The notes: generated by a model not told the origin, from the letters alone. 64,000 nucleotides of DNA from Aquabacterium parvum (GCF_001447195.1 NZ_LFRI01000045.1:62001-126000), one strand, 5' to 3'; counted from the stretch's first letter, positions 52,658-61,747 are shown. Made by a program: numbers and translations.

Positions 52658-53095
52658 TCACTCGTCGGCGCTGGCCGACCAACGTTGCCAGTCGGCCAAC
52701 TGCCGGCGGTCGCGCTTGGTCGGGCGGCCGTGTTCGATGGCGTTGGCGGGCTCTGCCGCCGTCTTGCGCTGTTCGGCCGCAGCCAGCCGGGCGGCGATGC
52801 TCTCGGCGGTTTCTTCGTAGAGTTGCTGGGCTTGCGGCGCCGGCCCCCGCACCGTGCTCAGGGCCAGAACCACCACCGTTCGCTCGACGTGCCCCTGGCG
52901 GATGCCGACCACGTCTCCCGCTCGCAACTCGCGTGAGGCCTTGGCGACCTGGCCATTGACCTGGAGCCGACCTTTGTCGATTTCGTCGGCGGCCAGGCCC
53001 CGGGTCTTGAAAAAGCGCGCGGCCCAGAGCCACTTGTCTAGTCTGAGGCGCTCGGTCAATCCGGGCAGGGGACGGTCGGCGTCAAACATGCTCAT
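52658..53095 (-). CDS. hslR: S4-domain heat-shock protein Hsp15-like
   Basis: 145-residue RNA-binding protein. The S4 domain RLDKWLWAARFFKTRGLAADEI begins near residue 16, followed by GRLQVNGQVAKASRELRAGD and a basic C-terminal tail with GRPTKRDRR as in Hsp15, which rescues stalled 50S subunits carrying nascent chains. The ATG at 53095 overlaps the mnmC stop by four bases (ATGA). The open frame extends about 100 codons upstream, but that part is antisense to nothing real and lies in mnmC on the same strand in another frame. Confidence 0.88.
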   Translation of the reverse strand: MSMFDADRPLPGLTERLRLDKWLWAARFFKTRGLAADEIDKGRLQVNGQVAKASRELRAGDVVGIRQGHVERTVVVLALSTVRGPAPQAQQLYEETAESIAARLAAAEQRKTAAEPANAIEHGRPTKRDRRQLADWQRWSASADE

Positions 53096-55284
53096 GCGTG
53101 GCGATGCTGACGGGCCAGGAAGCGTGCGGGGTCGAGCGCATCGCGCAATTCTGCCTCCACAGGGCAGGGGGTTCCACACACCCAATGGGCCAGCAGCTCG
53201 CCAGCCAGCGTGGACCAGGTCAGGCCGCGAGAGCCCAACCCGCCGATCAGGTAGAGGCCGCCTTGGGCACTTCGCTCGCGCGGCAGCATGCGAACCTGCT
53301 CGGCGCGGGCGGGCGGTTGCGCAGCCAGTCGATCGGGGTGCCAGGGCAGAGCGCCCACCAGCGGCAGGCGGTCCGGGGTGGTGGCGCGCCAACCGACGCG
53401 TCCGGTGAGCTCACCAGGCCGACTCGCAGTACCGGCCAACGATTCAGCCATGGTCAGGATCTGTTGCTCGGTGGTCCCGGCTGGCAAGGCTCCCAGGCGC
53501 AAGGCCTGTTTCAGGTTGTGGACGTGATCAGCCACGCGCTGCCCGCCTTCTGGATCGTGGTGCTGCGTGGTCGCGCCGCACAGCAGGCGGCCGTCGCGCA
53601 GTGTGAGCACATAGCCCTGACCGGCCACGGGCACCCGGGGTTTGTTCGAGCTCGCCATGTCATGGGACAACACGCTGACCTGGCCGCGCACTGCGCTGAC
53701 GGGTGGGCTGGCCACGGCTTGGTCCTGCGGCAAGGTCTCCAGCAAGGCATTGGCCTGCCACGCGTTGGCGAGCACGATCGTGCCGGCTTCGGCCAGCACC
53801 TGCCCATGCACATCGAGGGCCTGCCAAGCCCCATCGGTGCGCACCAGGGCATGCACAGCCGTGGCCCATCGGGCGCGCAACAAGGGGGATCCATCGGTGT
53901 GTCGCCGCGCCGTGGCGGTGTCCAGCAGCAGCCGGCAGGCGTCGACCGGCGACATCCAGCCGGCCTGCGGGAACCACCAGCCGCCGCTGGGCACCGGCAG
54001 GCCACAGCGCTCACGGGCTTGCGCCTGGTCGAGCCAGGTCGCTTGCTCGCCAAGCCAGGGAAGGCGCCCAAGCAGTGCCAGGGCGCCGTCAGCATCCTGC
54101 TTGGGGTCCAATCGCAGCAGGCCGTCGGCCTGGCCTGGCAGGGCGCCGTTTTCCACCCAGGCACGCACCCTGCGCCAAGTGGACAGGGCCGCTGCCCGGT
54201 GCGCCCGCGCGTGGATGCCGTCGTCGCCGTGCACGATGGTGTGAAACAGCCCACCTGGGTTGCCTGAAGCGCCTTGTGCCGCTGCGGCGTTGGCATCCAG
54301 CAGGGTCACGGCCCAGCCTTCACGGGTCAAGGCGTCGGCGGCGCTGCAACCTGCGATGCCCGCGCCAATGACGATGGCGTCGCGGCGAGCCGGCGTCGGC
54401 CACAGGCCACCCGGTGTCGCCGTCGGGGCGAAGCGAGGCTGATGACGAGCCACCGTGGTGGCCCATTTGCCGTTTTCGCCTTGGCGCTTTTTGACCTCGA
54501 ACTGGGCCTGGGTCAGGGCGTCACGCACGGCCCTTGCCGACGACCACGTGGCGGCTGTGGCATCGACTGCAGCCAACCTGTTGAGGCGCGACAGCATCGG
54601 GGCGTGCCACATCTGCGGGTTGCGCGCGGGCGTGAACCCATCGAGGTAGAAGGCGTCGACGGAGGCCTGCAGTCCGGGCATGAGGTCTGCCACGTCACCC
54701 AGCCCCAGCATCAGCGTGACCGATTGCTCTTGGCCGTTGTCCAGCACCAGGCGATCGAGGTCGATCGTGTGCCAACCGGGGGTCAGGGCAGGCCAGGCTG
54801 CGTGCAACCTGGCAGCGAGGGTGCGGCGCCAAAGGGAGTCTTCACCAGCCGATTCGGCGTCGGCCGATTTCGGGAGGGGCTCCTCGCTCAGTTCAGCCGG
54901 GGCGTCTGTTGTGGGCGAAGAAGAGGGGTTCGGCGCTGGCCTGCCTGGGGTCGGCAGCCCGTGCACCTCGGCGAGGTCATCGGCGCGCAGTGGGTGCTTT
55001 TCGATCGAGATGAAAAACAGCCTGTCGCAGCGTTGCGGGTCCTGCCGCCATGCGGCCCAAGTGGCCAGGCAGTTGTTGCCCAGACCGAAGCCTGTCTCCA
55101 GGATGGTGAAGCGCTCGCGCCCCTGCCATCGTCCAGGCAGCCCATTGCCGCGCAGGAACACGCCTCGCGCCTGCTGCCAAGCGCCGGCACTGGGGTGGTA
55201 GACGTCGCCGTAGTCGGGGGCATACGGCGGCTGTCCGGCCTCGCCGGACGGGTGCGCGCCCAAGCGCGCCGGGCTCACCGTCAT
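53092..55284 (-). CDS. mnmC: bifunctional tRNA modification enzyme MnmC
   Basis: Completes 5-methylaminomethyl-2-thiouridine at the wobble base of tRNA. The 730-residue fusion has an N-terminal SAM methyltransferase (MnmD-type: PDYGDVYHPSAGAWQQARGVFLRG, ILETGFGLGNN) and a C-terminal FAD oxidoreductase (Rossmann motif VIGAGIAGCSAADAL near residue 312). An inserted Ser/Pro/Asp-rich stretch (about 120-155) in the methyltransferase half looks like a disordered loop. Coupled to hslR by a four-base overlap. Confidence 0.94.
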   Translation of the reverse strand: MTVSPARLGAHPSGEAGQPPYAPDYGDVYHPSAGAWQQARGVFLRGNGLPGRWQGRERFTILETGFGLGNNCLATWAAWRQDPQRCDRLFFISIEKHPLRADDLAEVHGLPTPGRPAPNPSSSPTTDAPAELSEEPLPKSADAESAGEDSLWRRTLAARLHAAWPALTPGWHTIDLDRLVLDNGQEQSVTLMLGLGDVADLMPGLQASVDAFYLDGFTPARNPQMWHAPMLSRLNRLAAVDATAATWSSARAVRDALTQAQFEVKKRQGENGKWATTVARHQPRFAPTATPGGLWPTPARRDAIVIGAGIAGCSAADALTREGWAVTLLDANAAAAQGASGNPGGLFHTIVHGDDGIHARAHRAAALSTWRRVRAWVENGALPGQADGLLRLDPKQDADGALALLGRLPWLGEQATWLDQAQARERCGLPVPSGGWWFPQAGWMSPVDACRLLLDTATARRHTDGSPLLRARWATAVHALVRTDGAWQALDVHGQVLAEAGTIVLANAWQANALLETLPQDQAVASPPVSAVRGQVSVLSHDMASSNKPRVPVAGQGYVLTLRDGRLLCGATTQHHDPEGGQRVADHVHNLKQALRLGALPAGTTEQQILTMAESLAGTASRPGELTGRVGWRATTPDRLPLVGALPWHPDRLAAQPPARAEQVRMLPRERSAQGGLYLIGGLGSRGLTWSTLAGELLAHWVCGTPCPVEAELRDALDPARFLARQHRHA

Positions 55285-55357
55285 GATCGTCGCGACCCCA
55301 TGCGGCCGCAGGTGTGATCTGCTGCGAACGCCAGCAGGCTAGCCATCGCGCCGATTT

Positions 55358-56140
55358 TCACTGAGCCAACCAACCGCCGTCCACGTTCCAGGCCACGCCA
55401 CGCACGTTGTCGGCGCCAGGCGAACACATGAATACGGCCAGATCACCCAGCTGCGAGGGCGTGACGAACTGCAGCGAAGGCTGCTTCTCGCCCAGCAGGT
55501 CCTTCTGAGCCTCGGCCACCGAGATGCCTTCGCGCTCAGAGCGGGCGTCGATCTGCTTTTGCACCAGGGGCGTGAGCACCCAGCCCGGGCAGATGGCGTT
55601 GACCGTCACGCCCGTCTGTGCGGTTTCCAGTGCAGCGGCCTTGGTCAGGCCGACCAGGCCATGCTTGGCCGCCACGTAGGCCGACTTGCCGGCCGATGCC
55701 ACCAGGCCGTGCGCCGAGGCGATGTTGATGACACGGCCCCAGCTCTTCTTGCGCATGCCCGGGATGGCCAGGCGCATGGTGTGAAAAGCCGAGGTGAGGT
55801 TGATGGCGAGGATCGCGTCCCACTTCTCGATGGGGAAGTCCTCCACGTTGGCCACGTGCTGGATGCCGGCGTTGTTGACCACGATGTCGATGCCACCGAA
55901 CTCGGCCTGACCGTAGCGAAACAAGGCCTCGATTTCGGTGGGTTTGCTCATGTCGGCCCCGTGGTAGCCCACCTTGATGCCATGCTGTTGCCCGGCCGCC
56001 AGCACGGCGGCCTTGGGTGCATCGACATCGCCGAATCCGTTCAGAATGACGTTGGCGCCTTGGGCGGCCAGTCGTTCGGCGATGCCCAGACCGATCCCGC
56101 TGGTCGATCCGGTCACGAGGGCGGTTTTTCCATTCAACAT
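55358..56140 (-). CDS. bdhA: 3-hydroxybutyrate dehydrogenase
   Basis: NAD-dependent short-chain dehydrogenase of 260 residues that oxidises 3-hydroxybutyrate to acetoacetate, the step after polyhydroxybutyrate breakdown. NAD motif TGSTSGIGLGIA, NNAG (VVNNAGIQHV), catalytic Ser in IASAHGLVAS and YVAAK for Tyr and Lys. GGAGG lies seven bases before the ATG at 56140, an ideal site. The open frame runs on for 970 bases upstream, but this is an antisense artefact over the next gene. phaR further on supports a polyhydroxybutyrate role. Confidence 0.92.
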   Translation of the reverse strand: MLNGKTALVTGSTSGIGLGIAERLAAQGANVILNGFGDVDAPKAAVLAAGQQHGIKVGYHGADMSKPTEIEALFRYGQAEFGGIDIVVNNAGIQHVANVEDFPIEKWDAILAINLTSAFHTMRLAIPGMRKKSWGRVINIASAHGLVASAGKSAYVAAKHGLVGLTKAAALETAQTGVTVNAICPGWVLTPLVQKQIDARSEREGISVAEAQKDLLGEKQPSLQFVTPSQLGDLAVFMCSPGADNVRGVAWNVDGGWLAQ

Positions 56141-56206
56141 CAGGGGCCTCCGGTGCACGAAGAGAAACACAATGTGGATCAGGCCATTATCTGACGACGC
56201 CACAAG

Positions 56207-57169
56207 ATGACAACGCAACACCCCGCTGATCCCTCGGTCGAAACCGCTTTGGTGCAGCCGACGCTGCATCACGTTGTGTGCCCTGGCGCCAGCAAAACCG
56301 ATGGCCAGACGCACCGCATGGCCTATTGGCGCTGGGGCAACCCGCGCAACCCGCGCGTGTTGTTCTGCGTGCACGGCCTGAGCCGGCAAGGGCGTGATTT
56401 CGACGTGCTGGCGGGCACCTTGTCCGAGCACTACCAGGTGATCTGTCCCGACGTTGTGGGCCGAGGTCATTCCGACTGGCTGGCCGAGCCGAAGGGCTAT
56501 CAGGTGTTCTCGTACGTCGCCGACATGGTGGCGCTGGTGCAACAACTCCGTCAGGGGTTGGGCGCGCAAGCCCCCTTGGAGCTCGATTGGGTCGGCACGT
56601 CGATGGGCGGGCTGATCGGCCTGGGCTTCTCGTCGCTGCCGCCCGAGGCCAGCGGTGCGCGCCTGCGCCGCTTCGTGCTCAACGATGTCGGCCCGCGCCT
56701 GCGCTTCGACGCCATCGTGCGCATTGGCGACTACCTGGGCAAGCCGCTGCGTTTCAACTCGGAGCAAGAAGCTGCCGACTACCTTTGGCGCATCTCCACC
56801 GGTTTTGGCCCGCACACGCCCGAGCAGTGGCTGGCGCTCAGTCGCCCGCTGCTGCGTGCGGCCGAAGGTGGCGGCTTCGTGCTGCACTACGACCCGGCCA
56901 TCGCAGAGCCCTTTCGCAGCGTCACGGCCGAGCAGACCGAGGCTGGCGAGAAGGCCCTGTGGCAGGTCTACGACGGACTGGCCAACATCCCATGCGAGAC
57001 CCTGTTGATGCGCGGCGCCGACTCTGACCTGCTCGACCGCGCCACCGCGCTCGAGATGACCCAACGCGGCCCCAAGGCCCGCCTGGTCGAGTTCGCTGGC
57101 GTGGGCCATGCGCCCACCTTGATCGCCCCCGACCAGGTCGAAACCATCCGGGGGTTCCTGCTGGCATGA
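56207..57169 (+). CDS. alpha/beta-fold hydrolase
   Basis: 320-residue alpha/beta hydrolase. The oxyanion region is VHGLSRQGRDFD, the nucleophile Ser lies in GTSMGG, and the last catalytic His is in GVGHAPT. The substrate is unknown. It is divergent from bdhA (66 bases) and its stop overlaps the relA ATG (ATGA), so the two are co-translated. Why a hydrolase is coupled to the stringent-response synthetase is unclear. Confidence 0.88.
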   Translation: MTTQHPADPSVETALVQPTLHHVVCPGASKTDGQTHRMAYWRWGNPRNPRVLFCVHGLSRQGRDFDVLAGTLSEHYQVICPDVVGRGHSDWLAEPKGYQVFSYVADMVALVQQLRQGLGAQAPLELDWVGTSMGGLIGLGFSSLPPEASGARLRRFVLNDVGPRLRFDAIVRIGDYLGKPLRFNSEQEAADYLWRISTGFGPHTPEQWLALSRPLLRAAEGGGFVLHYDPAIAEPFRSVTAEQTEAGEKALWQVYDGLANIPCETLLMRGADSDLLDRATALEMTQRGPKARLVEFAGVGHAPTLIAPDQVETIRGFLLA

Positions 57170-59496
57170 AGACCGGATCCCTCGACATCGCGCGCGATGA
57201 CGGGCTGCTCCATGCTGGCAGCCCGCACGCGCCCATCGTCGACCTTGCCGAGGTGGCAGGCACCTCCACGCCCGAAGCCCAAGCCGCAGGCGCCTCGGTC
57301 AACGAAGGCGGCCTGGAGTTGCTGCGCCGAGCGCGTGCCTTCGCCGAGCCCTTGCTGTCGGGCCAGACCTTCGACACCGGTGAAGACGCGCTCGTCCATG
57401 CCGACGGCGTGGGCGCCATCCTGCACGGCATTGGCGCCTCGCCCTCGCTGCGCGCGGCGGCCTACCTGGTCTATGCCAGCGACTACCTCGCCAACCCGCA
57501 GGACGTGCTGAGCCGCGCTTTCGGTGCGGACGCGGCCGCCCTGGTGGCCCACACCGTCAAGCTGGTGCAGGTGCAACGCAACGCCCGCGACCTCATGGGC
57601 GACGAAACCGATGCGCCGCTGGATGCGGAACAAGTCGAGCGCATCCGCAAGATGCTGTTGGCCTTCTCGCGCGACCTGCGCGTGGTGCTGTTGCGCCTGG
57701 CTTCGCGCCTGCAGACCTTGCGCCACTACGCCGAGCGCAAGCTGCCTTGCCCCAAGGCATTGGCGCGCGAGTCGCTGCAGATCTTCGCGCCGCTGGCCAA
57801 CCGCCTGGGCATCTGGCAGATCAAGTGGGAGCTCGAAGACCTGTCCTTCCGCTTCCTGCAGCCCGACACCTACCGCACCATCGCCAAGGCGCTGCATGAA
57901 AAGCGACTCGAGCGCGAGCGCCACATCGAACAGGTGATGCAGCAGTTGCAAGCGGCATTGAGCGCTTCGGGCATCGATGCCCAGGTGCAAGGCCGTCCCA
58001 AGCACATCTACAGCATCTACAAAAAGATGCAGGGCAAGGCCCTGTCACTCGACCGCGTCTTCGACCTGCGGGCCCTGCGCGTCATCGTGGGCGACGTGCA
58101 TGCCTGCTACGCAGCGCTCAGTTGTGTGCACGAACTCTGGCAGCCGCTGCAAGACGAGTTCTCCGACTACATCGCGAGGCCCAAGTCCAACGGCTACCAG
58201 TCGCTGCACACCATCGTGCTCGACGAGCAGGGCCGCTCGATCGAGGTGCAGATCCGAACCCAGGCCATGCACGAGCACGCCGAAAGTGGCGTGGCCGCGC
58301 ACTGGGCCTACAAAGAGGCGGGCTCCAAGGGCTATGCCGGTGTGCAGGCCGCAGGCGATTTCGAATCACGCGTTGCCGAGGCGCGCAAGATGGTGCTGCG
58401 CCAGCTGCTGGCCTGGGAGCGCGACGTCGCCGAGTCCGGGCATGTGGGGCAAGGTGGGCACCCGAGCGCATCGCCAGGGCAGGGCCTCTTCGAAGACCGC
58501 ATTTACGTCTTCACCCCCGGCGGTGACATCATCGATCTGCCGGCAGGCGCCACACCCATTGACCTGGCTTACGTGCTGCACACCAACCTGGGCCACCGCT
58601 GCCGAGGCGCACGGGTTGATGGCGCCATGGTGCCTTTGCAGACGCCATTGCAAAGCGGCCAGACCGTCGAGATCGTGTCGGCCAAGGAGGGCGGTCCTTC
58701 GATGGACTGGCTCAACAGCGAACTGGGTTACCTGCGCAGCCCTCGCTCGCGCGCCAAGGTCCGCGCCTGGTTCAACGCCTTGGCGCAGCAAGCCACCATC
58801 GCCCGAGGGCGCGAGGCCGTCGAAAAGTTGCTGCAGCGTGAAGGCAAAACGGCGATCAAGCTCGATGACCTGGCTTCGCAACTGGGTTTCCGATCTGCCG
58901 ATGCCTTGTTCGACGTGGTCGGCAAAGACGAGTTCTCGCTGCGCAACATCGAGCAAGTGCTTCGTCCGGCCGAGCCTGCCCCCGACCCCGATGAGCTCAT
59001 GCTGCAAAAGCTGGCGCGTGGCGATGTGGGGCAACCCGGCGGTGACGGCAAAGGTGTGCTCGTCGTCGGCCTTGACTCATTGCTCACCCAGCTGGCGCGC
59101 TGCTGCAAACCAGCGCCACCCGATCGCATCGGGGGCTACGTGACGCGCGGCAAAGGCGTGGCTGTGCACCGCGCCGATTGCAGCAACTTCCAGCACATGG
59201 CGCGCGAGCACAAGGAGCGCGTGATCCCCGTCACCTGGGGGCGTCAGGCCATGACCGAGAAGGCGCACTATGCGGTCGATGTTTCCATCGAAGCACTCGA
59301 TCGTCCCGGCTTGATGCGCGACGTTTTCGACGTTTTTGCACAAGGCAAGATCACCGTGTTGTCCATGCACAACCACACCGTGCGCGAACACCTGCAGCTC
59401 ACGCTCACGCTGCAAACGCCCGACAGCAGCCGCTTGAGCGGTTTGCTCCACAAGGTGTTGCAAATCCACGGCGTCTTGCGCGTTCGAAGAAAATAG
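57166..59496 (+). CDS. relA: (p)ppGpp synthetase RelA
   Basis: 776-residue long RSH protein of the stringent response. The N-terminal HD hydrolase domain is degenerate: where active enzymes have the HD dyad there is LVYASD. The synthetase domain is intact (FDLRALRVIVGDVHACYAAL, YIARPKSNGYQSLHT, EVQIRTQAMHEHAE). TGS (RIYVFTPGGDIIDLPAGAT), helical, zinc-finger-like and ACT (VSIEALDRPGLMRDVFDVF) domains follow. So I read it as the RelA (synthesis-only) type; the hydrolase SpoT must be elsewhere. Four-base overlap with the hydrolase gene. Confidence 0.95.
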   Translation: MKTGSLDIARDDGLLHAGSPHAPIVDLAEVAGTSTPEAQAAGASVNEGGLELLRRARAFAEPLLSGQTFDTGEDALVHADGVGAILHGIGASPSLRAAAYLVYASDYLANPQDVLSRAFGADAAALVAHTVKLVQVQRNARDLMGDETDAPLDAEQVERIRKMLLAFSRDLRVVLLRLASRLQTLRHYAERKLPCPKALARESLQIFAPLANRLGIWQIKWELEDLSFRFLQPDTYRTIAKALHEKRLERERHIEQVMQQLQAALSASGIDAQVQGRPKHIYSIYKKMQGKALSLDRVFDLRALRVIVGDVHACYAALSCVHELWQPLQDEFSDYIARPKSNGYQSLHTIVLDEQGRSIEVQIRTQAMHEHAESGVAAHWAYKEAGSKGYAGVQAAGDFESRVAEARKMVLRQLLAWERDVAESGHVGQGGHPSASPGQGLFEDRIYVFTPGGDIIDLPAGATPIDLAYVLHTNLGHRCRGARVDGAMVPLQTPLQSGQTVEIVSAKEGGPSMDWLNSELGYLRSPRSRAKVRAWFNALAQQATIARGREAVEKLLQREGKTAIKLDDLASQLGFRSADALFDVVGKDEFSLRNIEQVLRPAEPAPDPDELMLQKLARGDVGQPGGDGKGVLVVGLDSLLTQLARCCKPAPPDRIGGYVTRGKGVAVHRADCSNFQHMAREHKERVIPVTWGRQAMTEKAHYAVDVSIEALDRPGLMRDVFDVFAQGKITVLSMHNHTVREHLQLTLTLQTPDSSRLSGLLHKVLQIHGVLRVRRK

Positions 59497-59505
59497 TGCT
59501 AATAT
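59476..59505 (+). promoter_or_regulatory. candidate promoter of tRNA-Val
   Basis: TTGCGC (59476-59481) and TAATAT (59500-59505) are separated by 18 bases, 13 bases before the tRNA starts. The -35 lies inside the 3' end of relA. It would allow the tRNA to be expressed independently of relA. Confidence 0.55.
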
Positions 59506-59517
59506 CTCGGTCTCGAC

Positions 59518-59594
59518 AGGCGCATAGCTCAGTTGGTTAGAGCACCACCTTGACATGGTGGGGGTCGTTGGTTCGAATCCAATTGCGCCTACCA
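59518..59594 (+). tRNA. tRNA-Val (anticodon GAC)
   Basis: The sequence folds to a full cloverleaf: acceptor AGGCGCA/TGCGCCT plus A-CCA encoded, D-stem GCTC/GAGC, anticodon stem CCACC/GGTGG with loop TTGACAT (GAC at 59552-59554) and T-arm GTTGG-TTCGAAT-CCAAT. Length 77. It resembles E. coli tRNA-Val(GAC) closely in its D, anticodon and T arms. A strong terminator follows. Confidence 0.95.
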
Positions 59595-59608
59595 AAATAC
59601 TGTCGACA

Positions 59609-59638
59609 AAGCCCCAGGCCACAAGCCTGGGGCTTTTT
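59609..59638 (+). terminator. terminator after tRNA-Val
   Basis: An 11-base stem (AAGCCCCAGGC at 59609-59619 with GCCTGGGGCTT at 59625-59635), a five-base loop and a T-run make a textbook Rho-independent terminator. Confidence 0.93.
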
Positions 59639-59706
59639 CTTTTCTTCGCGCATCTTTTCCACTCCTACAATGGCCTGAGACCAGAGTCATGCATGAGGAG
59701 TCCCGG

Positions 59707-60291
59707 ATGAGCCCAGCCCCACGAAAAGCCCGCAGCGAAGCGCCTGAAGCCGAAGCGTCTGCGGGCGGTGTTGCGGGCGAGCCCACGGCAGCGGGCACCC
59801 GGATCATCAAGAAGTACCCGAACCGCCGCCTCTACGACACCCAGACCAGCAGCTACATCACGCTGTCCGATGTCAAGAACATGGTCATGGGTTGCGAGCA
59901 GTTCGTGGTGCGAGACGCCAAGAGCGGCGAAGACCTGACGCGCAGCATCCTGCTGCAGATCATCCTGGAAGAAGAGACGGCCGGTGTGCCGATGTTTTCG
60001 ACCCAGGCACTGGCTCAGATCATTCGCTTCTATGGCCACACCATGCAGGGCCTGATGGGCAACTACCTGGAAAACAACATCCAGTCCTTCATCGACCTGC
60101 AGTCCCGCCTGACCGAGAACTCGGTAAAGAACCTGCAGAATCCCCTGATGCAGAACCCTTTGATGCAGAACTTCCTGGGCGGCTACATGGAGCAGTCGCG
60201 CAACCTGTTCACGCAGATGCAGGAACAGATGAGCAAGCAGGCCGAGACCCTGATGGGCAATTTGGGTGCTGGCCTGACGCCAAAAAAGTGA
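59707..60291 (+). CDS. phaR: polyhydroxyalkanoate synthesis repressor PhaR
   Basis: 194-residue DNA-binding regulator that represses phasin and PHA genes and binds the polymer. The conserved N-terminal PHB/PHA DNA-binding domain is KKYPNRRLYDTQTSSYITL with DVKNMVMG; the accumulation-regulatory part follows (TRSILLQIILEEE), and the C-terminus contains a Met/Gln-rich repeat (two copies of NPLMQ). ATG 59707 has GAGGAG about eight bases upstream; an ATG at 59689 is poorer. TACAAT (59666-59671) is a possible -10. Convergent with tesA. Confidence 0.94.
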   Translation: MSPAPRKARSEAPEAEASAGGVAGEPTAAGTRIIKKYPNRRLYDTQTSSYITLSDVKNMVMGCEQFVVRDAKSGEDLTRSILLQIILEEETAGVPMFSTQALAQIIRFYGHTMQGLMGNYLENNIQSFIDLQSRLTENSVKNLQNPLMQNPLMQNFLGGYMEQSRNLFTQMQEQMSKQAETLMGNLGAGLTPKK

Positions 60292-60297
60292 GCGAGG

Positions 60298-60951
60298 TCA
60301 CAGCAGCGGCTTGAGGCCGCCCCAGACGTTGTCGAGCATCACGGGGTGGGCTTTTGCCTGGGGGTGGATGCCGTCCGCCTGGAACCACTCTCGCGCATCC
60401 GCTCGGTCGGCCACCCCTTTGAGCAGGAAGGGCACCAGCGCGACCTTGCGCTCTTGGGCCACGCGCGCAAACACCGCCGCGAAGTCTTCCGAATAGCGCT
60501 TGCCGTAGTTGGGCGGCACTTGCATGCCCACCAGCAGCACCTTGGCACCCGCAGCCTGTGCGGCCTTGGTCATGGCCTCTAGGTTGTCCTGGGTGGAGCG
60601 CACCGGGAAGCCGCGCAGCGCGTCGTTGCCACCGAGCTCGATGACCACATGGGTGGGGCGTTGTTGCTGAAGCAGCGCAGGCAGGCGCGTTCTTCCGCCC
60701 GACGTGGTTTCGCCGCTGATGCTGGCGTTGATGACCTGGGCCGCAATGCCCTGCTGGGTCAGTCGCGCCTCGAGCAAGGCCACCCAACCCACACCTCGGG
60801 CCAAGCCGTACTCGGCCGACAGGCTGTCGCCCAGGATCAGCACCTTGCGGGCCGACGCCGACTGCCCTGACAGCGGTGCTGTCAACAACAAAAGACCGGC
60901 GGTCCACAAGACCATCCGGCGTCGCTTAAAGTGTTGGCGTTGCCCTTGCAT
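60298..60951 (-). CDS. tesA: GDSL-type esterase / acyl-CoA thioesterase I (TesA/ApeE group)
   Basis: Exported SGNH hydrolase of 217 residues. A basic n-region (RQHFKRRR) and hydrophobic core end at an ASA cleavage site; then the nucleophile LGDSLSAEYGL, the oxyanion Gly in SGGRT, GGNDALRG and the catalytic DGIHP. Starts are possible at 60951 and 60963. Its divergent neighbour is a YbbA-like ATPase, as in E. coli, where tesA is divergent from ybbA. Start codons of the two share CATG at both candidate positions. Confidence 0.9.
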   Translation of the reverse strand: MQGQRQHFKRRRMVLWTAGLLLLTAPLSGQSASARKVLILGDSLSAEYGLARGVGWVALLEARLTQQGIAAQVINASISGETTSGGRTRLPALLQQQRPTHVVIELGGNDALRGFPVRSTQDNLEAMTKAAQAAGAKVLLVGMQVPPNYGKRYSEDFAAVFARVAQERKVALVPFLLKGVADRADAREWFQADGIHPQAKAHPVMLDNVWGGLKPLL

Positions 60952-60961
60952 GCTCGCTTTC

Positions 60962-61690
60962 ATGACCGTCACGGCTTCTTCGCATCCTGCCACATCGCTT
61001 GCCGACTTCACCGTCAACGCGCCTTCCCCTGCCATCGTTGTCCGGGGGCTGAGCAAAGTTGTCGATGACGTCGGTGGCCCGCTCACCATCCTAGATGGCA
61101 TCGAGCTCAGCGTCCCCCAGGGGGACTCGCTCGCCATCGTTGGTGCCTCGGGCTCTGGCAAAAGCACCTTGTTGGCGCTGCTCGCAGGCCTGGACGTGCC
61201 CAGCCGCGGCGAAGTGCTGCTCGGCGGGCGCAACCTGTTCGACCTCGATGAAGACGGGCGCGCGGCCCATCGGGCAGCCCACGTTGGCTTCGTTTTCCAG
61301 AATTTCCAGTTGATCGCGCACTTGAGCGCCATCGAGAACGTCATGCTGCCCATGGAGCTGCGTGGAGACCGGCTGGCGCGCAGCAAGGCCCAAGCCATGC
61401 TGGAGCGCGTTGGACTGGGGCAGCGCTTGAACCACAGGCCTGTGCTCCTGTCCGGCGGTGAACAGCAGCGGGTGGCTTTGGCGCGCGCGTTCGTCATGCG
61501 ACCAGAGATCCTCATGGCCGACGAACCCACAGGCAGCCTGGATCACGCCACCGGCCTGGCGGTCATGGACCTCATGTTCGAGCTCAACCGCGAGATCGGC
61601 ACGACCCTGGTCCTGGTAACGCATGACGAAAAAATTGCGCAGCGTTGCGCCAGCCGAATCCGGATTCAGGCCGGGCGGTTGGTGAACTGA
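60962..61690 (+). CDS. ABC transporter ATPase, YbbA/LolD-like
   Basis: 242-residue ABC nucleotide-binding protein. Walker A GASGSGKST, Q-loop VFQNFQL, signature LSGGEQQRVALARA, Walker B ILMADEPTGSLD and the H-loop VTHDEK are complete. The family (MacB/LolD type) works with FtsX-like permeases. Here no permease follows; the next gene is rlmB. In E. coli ybbA is followed by the permease ybbP, so the partner must be elsewhere or lost. Start at 60962 (MTVTASSHP), with an alternative at 60950. Confidence 0.88.
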   Translation: MTVTASSHPATSLADFTVNAPSPAIVVRGLSKVVDDVGGPLTILDGIELSVPQGDSLAIVGASGSGKSTLLALLAGLDVPSRGEVLLGGRNLFDLDEDGRAAHRAAHVGFVFQNFQLIAHLSAIENVMLPMELRGDRLARSKAQAMLERVGLGQRLNHRPVLLSGGEQQRVALARAFVMRPEILMADEPTGSLDHATGLAVMDLMFELNREIGTTLVLVTHDEKIAQRCASRIRIQAGRLVN

Positions 61691-61747
61691 GCCTCGGCGG
61701 GCGAACGCGACAAGGCCGCTCACATCGGCAGCGGTTACGATGCCGGC

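Noticed and set aside
56141..57109. Extension of the bdhA frame to 583 residues
   Set aside because: The extra part is antisense to the hydrolase gene; the GGAGG site and family start are at 56140.
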